A stretch of DNA of 11,215 nt. Source: Dialister sp. CAG:486. GTDB taxonomy: Bacteria; Bacillota; Negativicutes; Veillonellales; Dialisteraceae. A program made the position numbers and the translations under genes. The notes beneath the pieces were generated by a model. It did no database searches. It saw only the letters and a list, made by a program, of their open reading frames with translations, and was not told where the DNA came from. Below are positions 4,971 to 10,396 of the stretch, piece by piece. How positions within the stretch are numbered: the first letter of the stretch is position 1; the number at the start of each line of letters is the position of its first letter. The stretch lies in contig FR879565.1 of the NCBI GenBank assembly GCA_000434475.1, positions 12,723 to 23,937 on the forward strand, given 5' to 3'.

Positions 4971-6367
4971 CAGAGTTCTCCCTTCGGTTGACCAATGCGG
5001 GCCGCGATCTCGCGCCCGACGACTACACCGGCGGCGGAAGCCTGTACCAGGCCCCTGGTGATGCCGGCTCCATCACCAATAGCGAAGAAATTGGGAATCT
5101 TCGTTTCCAGCTGGGAAGACAGTGCGATGCGGGAGGAGTAGAACTTCACCTCCACGCCATAGAGAAGGGTGTGGCGCGAGTTCGCTCCCGGACATGCTTC
5201 ATCCAGCGCTTCAAACATCTCCATAATATCCTTTAAGAAGCGATATGGCAAGACCAAAGATAGATCTCCCGGCGTTGCCGAGGGCATGGTGGGATTGATC
5301 AGCCCTCTTCGTATGCGCTCTGCCGTCGAACGACGGCCGTCACGCAGGTCACCAAGACGCTGCACGATGGGCCCGCCGCCCAGCATGTTTGCCAGTGTCG
5401 CGATGTATTTCCCGTACTCGATCGGCTCATGGAAGGGCTCGGTGAACTGCTTCGATACCAGAATGGCGAAATTGGTATTCTCACTTTTTTTGTGTGCATA
5501 CGAATGCCCATTCACCGTCATGAGTCCGTTGTTGTTCTCCGTCACGACGAAGCCATACGGATTCATGCAGAACGTGCGTACACGGTCATCGAAGGATCTG
5601 GAGAAATACACCAGCTTCGACTCATAGCAGATGTTCGTGATCGGCTCGAAGACTTCGGCCGGCGACTCCACGCGGACACCGATGTCGACCGCATTCGACT
5701 CAGTCTGAAGACCGATCCGCTTCGCTTCTCCGGTGAACCACTCCGCGCCATCACGCCCCGGTGCAGCCACGAGGTACTTGCAGCGGTACGTCTCGCCGCC
5801 CGCAATGACGCCCTGTATCACGCCATCGCTCACAAGGATCGTATCCACCGGACACTTTGACTTCACCGTCACATTGGCCGGCAAGCTGTCACGCATACGG
5901 GAGAGGATCTCTCCATTCACATCCGTCCCCAGATGGCGGATGCGCGCTGGGATGAAGGACAAGTCTGCAGCTGCCGCCCGCCGCTTCAATTCGTGCAGCT
6001 CCTCCCTGTACTCATCCCCGTAGACCTTGCGATCGGCCCCGCCATAGCGGCAGTACACGCCGTCCACATAGGAGATCAGACGGGCGAGCTCCCCTTTATT
6101 CATATAATCATCCAGGTTTCCGCCATAGTCCGTCGTAAGCGTCAGCTTCCCGTCAGAGAAGGCTCCCGCGCCGCCCCAGCCGGATACGATATTCGCATAG
6201 CGGTCGGCCGCCTTCGCCTGCCTGTTCTTATTGAGCGCGATGCGCTCACGAATATCCAGCCCCTTCTCCAAGATCAGGATGGACATCCCGGTATCGGCCA
6301 GCTCAAGCGCCGTGAATATCCCCGCCGGACCGGCACCGATGATAATGAGATCGAAATCGTTTGGCAT
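4970..6367 (-). CDS. NAD(P)/FAD-dependent oxidoreductase (COG2509-type dehydrogenase)
   Basis: A 465-residue flavoprotein. Its N-terminal Rossmann motif is DLIIIGAGPAG (GxGxxG at 11-16) with the acidic end LILEKG, followed by GWGGAGAFSDGKL (63-75), characteristic of COG2509-type dehydrogenases. The C-terminal FAD-binding block is NFFAIGDGAGITRGLVQASAAG (427-447). The substrate is not known for most members of this group, so none is claimed. The frame stays open further upstream to 6574, with an alternative in-frame ATG at 6526 preceded by AAGGGA. That extension contains a transcription terminator and folded RNA elements and does not resemble the family, so I start at 6367, where the flavoprotein fold begins. 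The Shine-Dalgarno there is weak (GGGGG, 6 nt from ATG) and lies in a hairpin. The gene overlaps purB by one base and forms an operon with it. Confidence 0.9.
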   Translation of the reverse strand: MPNDFDLIIIGAGPAGIFTALELADTGMSILILEKGLDIRERIALNKNRQAKAADRYANIVSGWGGAGAFSDGKLTLTTDYGGNLDDYMNKGELARLISYVDGVYCRYGGADRKVYGDEYREELHELKRRAAAADLSFIPARIRHLGTDVNGEILSRMRDSLPANVTVKSKCPVDTILVSDGVIQGVIAGGETYRCKYLVAAPGRDGAEWFTGEAKRIGLQTESNAVDIGVRVESPAEVFEPITNICYESKLVYFSRSFDDRVRTFCMNPYGFVVTENNNGLMTVNGHSYAHKKSENTNFAILVSKQFTEPFHEPIEYGKYIATLANMLGGGPIVQRLGDLRDGRRSTAERIRRGLINPTMPSATPGDLSLVLPYRFLKDIMEMFEALDEACPGANSRHTLLYGVEVKFYSSRIALSSQLETKIPNFFAIGDGAGITRGLVQASAAGVVVGREIAARIGQPKGEL

Positions 6368-6368
6368 A

Positions 6369-6540
6369 AGAAACCCCCGTTTCTCGCAATACACCCATGG
6401 ATGCTTGCGTTCATGGCATAGTGACAAGTGCCGCAGCCCCTGAATACGGCTTCGGTCACAGATCACCCATCTGCCAGTCACTCTCATGCAGGCATAAAAA
6501 AAGCCCCGCATGGGGGCCAGATACATGTTACGTATCCCTT
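6369..6540 (-). promoter_or_regulatory. Structured leader of the FAD oxidoreductase-purB operon, with an early terminator
   Basis: Minus-strand RNA between the promoter and the start codon. Elements in order are: GATAC/GTATC hairpin (6536-6520); terminator-like GCCCC-CATGC-GGGGC plus seven U (6517-6496); a competing pairing CATGC..GGC with GCC.GCATG that uses the 3' arm of that terminator; a possible three-way junction closed by AGTGAC/GTCACT (6482-6477 with 6425-6420), with arms CAGAT/ATCTG (6473-6469 with 6463-6459) and GCCG/CGGC (6450-6447 with 6433-6430); and AGAAAC-GGGG-GTTTCT (6384-6369), which puts the Shine-Dalgarno G-run in its loop. All pairings are by eye. No known riboswitch class is recognised. 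Confidence 0.5.
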
Positions 6541-6545
6541 GTCCT

Positions 6546-6574
6546 ATTTTACGCAAAAGAAGAGTGCGTGTCAA
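6546..6574 (-). promoter_or_regulatory. Sigma-A promoter of the FAD oxidoreductase-purB operon
   Basis: Minus strand -35 TTGACA (6574-6569, perfect), a 17-bp spacer and -10 TAAAAT (6551-6546, five of six). The predicted start is near 6539, leaving a leader of about 170 nt before the flavoprotein start codon. Confidence 0.85.
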
Positions 6575-6646
6575 ATACGGCAGGGCCGGAAGGAAGCAGG
6601 AACGGCCGAAGGCTATGAGACGGTCAGAGACGCCGCCCTCCCCTTT

Positions 6647-6659
6647 TGACCACTGGTCA
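6647..6659. promoter_or_regulatory. Palindromic operator candidate TGACCA-C-TGGTCA
   Basis: A perfect 13-bp inverted repeat (6-bp half-sites, 1-bp centre) ends at the base before the -35 of the tetR promoter, in the divergent region between tetR and the flavoprotein operon. TetR-family proteins bind short palindromes near their own promoters, so autoregulation is the simplest reading. It lies about 80 bp upstream of the minus-strand promoter, too far for simple occlusion there. Confidence 0.6.
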
Positions 6660-6688
6660 TTGCGAACCCCTTCGATTTCCTGTATACT
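6660..6688 (+). promoter_or_regulatory. Promoter of the TetR-family gene
   Basis: -35 TTGCGA (four of six), a 17-bp spacer and -10 TATACT (five of six) at 6683-6688. It abuts the palindrome 6647-6659. The leader to the start codon is about 65 nt and AT-rich. Confidence 0.6.
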
Positions 6689-6761
6689 ATACGTAATATA
6701 TGAGATAAATTAAAAAAATGTTGGTTTGAGCACAAAATCAGTATTCCCTACAGGAGGACTC

Positions 6762-7367
6762 ATGGCATTCACAAAGAAAGCAGAACGGACAAAAGCAAAT
6801 CTTCTGGATTCTGCCCAGCGCCTGATCAGCGCACATGGCTTCGACAATGTATCAGTGGAAGACATCACGAAGGACTCCGGCGTGGCCAAAGGCACCTTCT
6901 ATCACTACTTCGAATGCAAGGAAGACGTTGTCCGCGAGCTCTCCCGCAAAACAGCCATGGCGACCATCGAGCGCGCCATCGCCCATGAAGGCGATGTGAT
7001 CGAGCGCTGCTGCTTCTATTTTAGCGAGATCTACAAGGACTGCATGTGGAGCGGCGTCCGTATCGTCCGTCAATGGCTCCGTGACAGCGTGGAAAACAAG
7101 CACGCGCACCCCGAGCAGAATACAGAAGCCCTCTACGACCTCTATCTCGCCCTCGAGAAGATCCTCTCCACCCATCAGGGCGAAGGCAAAGGGGAGCTGC
7201 GCAGCGATGTCCCCAAGACCATCCTCTGCCGCATCCTGGTCAGCCACTTCATCGGCGTCATCACCGTCTGGTGCATGCTGAATGCCTCCTTCAACCTCGC
7301 CAAGGACTCCGAAAACTACCTGAAGATCGACATCGAAAATCTCCTCGGGCCGTACGTGGAGAAGTGA
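6762..7367 (+). CDS. TetR/AcrR-family transcriptional regulator
   Basis: A 201-residue repressor-type protein. The N-terminal helix-turn-helix domain is clear: ANLLDSAQRLISAHGFDNVSVEDITKDSGVAKGTFYHYF (about 12-50), including the family KGTFYHYF signature. The C-terminal two thirds is helical, variable and of unknown ligand. The start at 6762 is chosen for AGGAGG at 6752-6757, 4 nt upstream; an upstream in-frame ATG at 6726 lacks such a site. Probable autoregulation is through the palindrome 6647-6659. No efflux pump or enzyme gene follows directly: the next gene is about 430 nt away beyond a repeat array, so the target is unknown. The TGA stop (7365-7367) lies within the first unit of a heptad array. 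Confidence 0.93.
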   Translation: MAFTKKAERTKANLLDSAQRLISAHGFDNVSVEDITKDSGVAKGTFYHYFECKEDVVRELSRKTAMATIERAIAHEGDVIERCCFYFSEIYKDCMWSGVRIVRQWLRDSVENKHAHPEQNTEALYDLYLALEKILSTHQGEGKGELRSDVPKTILCRILVSHFIGVITVWCMLNASFNLAKDSENYLKIDIENLLGPYVEK

Positions 7368-7419
7368 CTAGGGACTAGGGACTAGGGACTAGGGACTGGG
7401 GACTAGTCACTTGGGACTT
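7364..7419 (+). repeat. GTGACTA/GGGACTA heptad array overlapping the tetR stop codon (8 units)
   Basis: Eight in-phase heptads lie at 7364, 7371, 7378, 7385, 7392, 7399, 7406 and 7413: GTGACTA, GGGACTA three times, GGGACTG, GGGACTA, GTCACTT, GGGACTT. The tetR TGA is bases 2-4 of unit 1. The GGGACTA form dominates here while GTGACTA dominates at 8410-8458, pointing to local homogenisation. Confidence 0.9.
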
Positions 7420-7553
7420 GAATACCGCCTTCGGGCATCGCCCCATATACTCGCGGCGAAGCCGCCACCTTCATTTATCATTTCTAATTTCTCATTCGAG
7501 CAGAGCTTTCATCCACCATCAAGGGGCGGCACGCCCTACGGGCTCACCCTGCT
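7420..7553. repeat. Mosaic repeat modules after the tetR array
   Basis: Directly after the array comes GAATACC plus TTCGGGCATCGCCCC, shared with 8459-8483. The GGCGAAGCCGCCACCTTCAT module at 7455-7474 is identical to 8566-8585. The TTTCTAATTTCTCATTC tract (7481-7514) is shared with 847-880. A TCAAGGGG.GGCACGCCC block (near 7519) is shared with the one near 895. The remainder up to the next gene (7554-7786) has small hairpins such as GCGGC-GAT-GCCGC (7589-7601) but no gene I can support. Confidence 0.75.
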
Positions 7554-7801
7554 GCCTGCCAGCCTTCGAGCATTGCCCCTTTGACACTGCGGCGATGCCG
7601 CCGTTGATTTGTCTTCGCGCTTACCGTATGGGGAGCGGACTCGCCATCCGGAGGAAAACGACCGCCATTTTTATCACAAATGCTATAGCGCCGCGAGGCT
7701 TTGCGATGTATGATACAGATGTATCCATGCAAAGCTCACGGCGTTTTCCTATGGTCTTGCACCATGCCATCATTTTTTATTTTACTAGGAGGCCTCTCAT
7801 C

Positions 7802-8413
7802 ATGACACCATATACAGAAGGTTTTTCTGCTGAGCCCATTCCGGACGCCATTTTTGAGATCATGAAAGGCAAGTCATTCAAGACAGACTGCACCATCCCC
7901 AGAGAAGAGCTCTCCTACCTCCGCATCCACTATGTGGACCTCCAAGGAAAAACGCAGGACGGCGAAATGGTGGTCAACCGCCGCATCGCAGAAACCGTCC
8001 TTTCCATCTTTCAAGAGCTCTACGCCGCCAAATATCCCATCGAGAAGATCCGCCTCGTGGACCACTACGATGCCGATGATGAACGCTCGACGGCAGACAA
8101 CAACAGCTCCTCCTTCAATTTCCGCTTCATCTCCCACACGACCAAGATCTCCAAGCATGGCATGGGCGCGGCGATCGACATCAATCCACTCTACAACCCC
8201 TATGTCAAAATGGTAAACGGCAAGCTCTCCATCGAGCCCGCCGCCGGAGCCCCCTATATAGACCGCAGCCGTGACTTCCCCATGAAGATCGATGAAAAGG
8301 ACCTCGCCTGCATCATCTTTGCCAAGTACGGCTTCGAATGGGGCGGTAGCTGGGAAGACCGCAAAGACTACCAGCACTTTGAGATCCCCGACGACGTGAT
8401 CAAAAACTGGTGA
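7802..8413 (+). CDS. M15-family metallopeptidase (VanY-like carboxypeptidase/endopeptidase)
   Basis: A 203-residue protein with the M15 zinc site: SKHGMGAAIDINPLYNPYV (His119, Asp126) and WGGSWEDRKDYQHFE (His192, acidic Glu194). Members cut D-Ala-D-Ala or L-Ala-D-Glu bonds in peptidoglycan peptides. AGGAGG at 7787-7792 is 9 nt before the chosen ATG. The frame extends upstream in-frame through repeat sequence to 7418, but that part lacks protein-like composition. No signal peptide or membrane anchor is seen at the chosen start, which is odd for a wall enzyme; action on cytoplasmic muropeptides or export by another route are possible readings. The TGA stop (8411-8413) lies inside a heptad array. 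Confidence 0.88.
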   Translation: MTPYTEGFSAEPIPDAIFEIMKGKSFKTDCTIPREELSYLRIHYVDLQGKTQDGEMVVNRRIAETVLSIFQELYAAKYPIEKIRLVDHYDADDERSTADNNSSSFNFRFISHTTKISKHGMGAAIDINPLYNPYVKMVNGKLSIEPAAGAPYIDRSRDFPMKIDEKDLACIIFAKYGFEWGGSWEDRKDYQHFEIPDDVIKNW

Positions 8414-8458
8414 CTAGTGACTAGTGACTAGTGGCTAGTGACTGGTAACTGGTGACTT
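8410..8458 (+). repeat. GTGACTA heptad array overlapping the M15 peptidase stop codon (7 units)
   Basis: In-phase heptads lie at 8410, 8417, 8424, 8431, 8438, 8445 and 8452: GTGACTA three times, GTGGCTA, GTGACTG, GTAACTG, GTGACTT. The stop TGA is bases 2-4 of unit 1, exactly as at tetR. GAATACC follows in phase, as after the tetR array. Confidence 0.9.
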
Positions 8459-8625
8459 GAATACCACTTTCGGGCATCGCCCCGTTTCGTCATCCTGAGC
8501 GGCGAGAAACGTCGTATGTGAGATAACGAATGCCAGAACAGCTGCGACCTGAGTCGAAGGATCTCGGCGAAGCCGCCACCTTCATTCCTCATTCCTCATT
8601 TCCCTTGAACCCTGAACCCCCTCGG
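8459..8625. repeat. Mosaic repeat modules between the M15 peptidase and rlmD
   Basis: Contains GAATACC plus TTTCGGGCATCGCCCC (8459-8483), then a GTCATCCTGAGC...GTCGAAGGATCT element (8489-8564) with arms ATCCT (8492-8496) and AGGAT (8558-8562). This is related to the 675-703 hairpin but with a longer interior. The GGCGAAGCCGCCACC module (8566 onward) and a TCATTCCTCATTCCTCATTTC tract follow. No gene is seen. Confidence 0.7.
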
Positions 8626-8633
8626 AGCATTCT

Positions 8634-10010
8634 ATGTCTAAAAAAAACATTCCCATCAAACCAAACGAAACATACACCCTCACCATCCGCGACCTTGGCA
8701 TCCACGGCGAAGGCATCGGAGCTGTCGATGACTTCACCGTCTTCGTCCCCGGCGCTCTCCCCGGCGAGACCATACAGGCCATGATCGTGACCGCGAAGAA
8801 ATCCTACGCCACAGGGCGGCTCATCTCCATCGAGATCCCCTCCGCGCATCGCACCACGCCCGCCTGCCCGGTCTGCCACGCCTGCGGCGGCTGTCAGATC
8901 TCCCACCTCACCTATGAAGGCCAGCTTGCCGTAAAAGAGCGGCGCGTGAAAGACGTGATGGTGCGCATCGGCGGCTGCGAAGAGAGCCTTGTCCGCCCCA
9001 TCGCCGGCGCCTCCCGCCCATGGAACTACCGCAATAAAATGGCCGTCCCGGTCAGTCAGGTGACGAGCGGCCCCGTCCTTGGCTACTACCGGCAGGGCAG
9101 CCATCAGGTCATCCCGATCGCGAGCTGCGCCATTCAGGAAGAAGAGAATAACCGTCTGCTGCGCTTTGCACAAGGCTTCATGACACGCCATCAGCTCACC
9201 GGCTACAACGAAAAAACAGGCCGCGGCAGCGTCCGCCACATCATGGGACGCGTCGGCGATCACGGCGAAGTCATGGCCGTCATCGTGACTGCTTCGGGAA
9301 AGCTCCCGCTCGCCGACCTCTGGGTCTCCGAAATGAGAAAACTCCTCCCCGAAGTCGTCTCCATCTATCATAATGTCCAAAGCCGCAAAGGCAATGCCAT
9401 CCTCGGAAAAGAGATCCATCACCTCTGGGGCAAAAAGACCCTGACCTCTTCCCTTTGCGGCCTCGCCTTCGAAGTCTCCCCCTTCTCCTTCTTTCAGGTA
9501 CACAAACCGCAGGCCGAGCTTCTCTATGAAAAAGCCCTCGCCTATGCCGACCTCCACGGCGGAGAGACCGTGATCGACGCCTACTGCGGGACAGGCACCA
9601 TCTCCCTCTGCCTCGCCCAAAAAGCCGGTCGCGTCATCGGCATCGAGATCGTGAAAGAAGCCATCGAAGACGCGAAGAAAAACGCCGCCTTCAACCACAT
9701 AGAAAACGCCGAATTCTACGCCGCGGATGCCGGAGAATTCATGCCAAAGCTCTACCAAGAAGGCCTTCGCCCCGACGTCATCGTCATGGACCCCGTCCGC
9801 GCCGGCTGCAGCGAGACCGTCCTATCCGCCGCGGCCGGCATGCAGCCCTCACGCATCGTCTACGTCTCCTGCAACGTGGCGACCTTCGCCCGCGATGCGA
9901 AGATCCTCGCCGGACTTGGCTATACCGTGAAGGAAGTCACCCCTGTCGACATGTTCCCGCAGACCATGCACGTCGAGACCGTGGCTCTGCTGACAAGAAA
10001 AGAAAAATAA
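8634..10010 (+). CDS. rlmD: 23S rRNA (uracil-C5)-methyltransferase, RlmD/RumA type
   Basis: A 458-residue SAM-dependent enzyme of the TrmA/RumA family that methylates a uracil C5 in 23S rRNA. The N-terminal part (about 10-70) is a TRAM-like RNA-binding domain. An iron-sulfur cluster set is visible: Cys78-x5-Cys84-x2-Cys87 plus Cys165 (Cys81 is an additional cysteine). The C-terminal methyltransferase domain has FSFFQVH (284-290), SAM motif VIDAYCGTGTISL (313-325), DPVRAG (386-391) and the nucleophile motif VSCNVATFARD (Cys413), where the usual SCNPAT proline is Val. GGAG lies about 7 nt before the start. RlmD versus the closely related RlmCD/RlmC specificity cannot be told from sequence alone in Firmicutes. 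A GC-rich 389-codon antisense frame is a shadow. Confidence 0.93.
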   Translation: MSKKNIPIKPNETYTLTIRDLGIHGEGIGAVDDFTVFVPGALPGETIQAMIVTAKKSYATGRLISIEIPSAHRTTPACPVCHACGGCQISHLTYEGQLAVKERRVKDVMVRIGGCEESLVRPIAGASRPWNYRNKMAVPVSQVTSGPVLGYYRQGSHQVIPIASCAIQEEENNRLLRFAQGFMTRHQLTGYNEKTGRGSVRHIMGRVGDHGEVMAVIVTASGKLPLADLWVSEMRKLLPEVVSIYHNVQSRKGNAILGKEIHHLWGKKTLTSSLCGLAFEVSPFSFFQVHKPQAELLYEKALAYADLHGGETVIDAYCGTGTISLCLAQKAGRVIGIEIVKEAIEDAKKNAAFNHIENAEFYAADAGEFMPKLYQEGLRPDVIVMDPVRAGCSETVLSAAAGMQPSRIVYVSCNVATFARDAKILAGLGYTVKEVTPVDMFPQTMHVETVALLTRKEK

Positions 10011-10011
10011 G

Positions 10012-10083
10012 TACCGAAAGTCGGTGTATGTCCGGGCTTTTTATGAGGTAATCATCATCAGAGAAGCCTTATAAAAAGCCCGG
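10012..10083. terminator. Hairpin pair after rlmD, probable terminator region
   Basis: A small ACCGA-AAG-TCGGT hairpin (10013-10025) is followed by a large inverted repeat. The arms 10032-10048 and 10067-10083 (CCGGGCTTTTTATGAGG against CCTTATAAAAAGCCCGG) pair over 17 bp with one G-U, around an 18-nt loop. The tail GGTTTCTTATAG is only weakly U-rich, so termination is likely but not textbook. The internal CTTTTTA/TAAAAAG tracts could act as U-runs of nested structures on either strand. Confidence 0.55.
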
Positions 10084-10396
10084 GTTTCTTATAGGGAAAC
10101 ATATCTGCTTTTTAAATCGACTGAGAAAAACTGAATCGCCCCAAAATGGCGGCAGCGTTTAAACGGTGGTTCAGATGTCATGGGATGTGACACTCGATGC
10201 CAAGGAGACAGCTCCTTATCCGGCTTATCAGATGAAAGATGATTTTTTATAGAAGCGAAATATCACAGGAAAGAAAATAAAAGAGCAGAAGCCCTGCTTA
10301 CTATTTGTGAATCCCTTGATTGCAATATACAGGATTGTATAACGAGAATTCTGATAAAATATGATAAAACAGTAAAACAGAAAGGGTAAGAATAAA
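10084..10396. other. AT-rich junction before hsdM, with promoter candidate
   Basis: Composition shifts from GC-rich to AT-rich in this stretch. A promoter candidate TTGATT (10316-10321), 16-bp spacer, TATAAC (10338-10343) precedes hsdM. A 25-codon frame (10175-10252, MSWDVTLDAKETAPYPAY...) has no ribosome-binding site and may be a gene remnant or chance. No tRNA, direct repeat or integrase is visible. Confidence 0.5.

Noticed and set aside
6586..6599. CCGGAAGGAAGCAG on the plus strand, identical to the conserved apical motif of bacterial signal recognition particle RNA.
   Set aside because: The flanks do not form the long rod-like hairpin required for that RNA, the expected UCAGG side is altered without compensation, and a strong minus-strand promoter overlaps the would-be 5' arm. 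Probably chance or a fragment; a covariance search would decide.
7364..7419. Possible CRISPR-like array.
   Set aside because: Units are 7 bp, contiguous and without spacers; they are simple tandem repeats.
7581..7609. TTGACA followed 17 bp later by TTGATT, a promoter candidate upstream of the M15 peptidase.
   Set aside because: The -10 matches only three of six bases and a GCGGC/GCCGC hairpin occupies the spacer; not convincing.
7418..7801. In-frame upstream extension of the M15 peptidase frame (about 128 extra codons).
   Set aside because: It is made of interspersed repeat sequence shared with other intergenic regions, and the AGGAGG at 7787-7792 clearly marks the start at 7802.
8589..9758. 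389-codon minus-strand frame antisense to rlmD.
   Set aside because: A GC-rich shadow frame; composition is Asp/Gly/Ala/Phe-rich with no domain, while the plus strand encodes a complete RlmD-type enzyme.
10175..10252. 25-codon frame before hsdM (MSWDVTLDAKETAPYPAY...).
   Set aside because: No ribosome-binding site or terminator and no recognised family; could be a remnant, but the evidence is too thin to call a gene.
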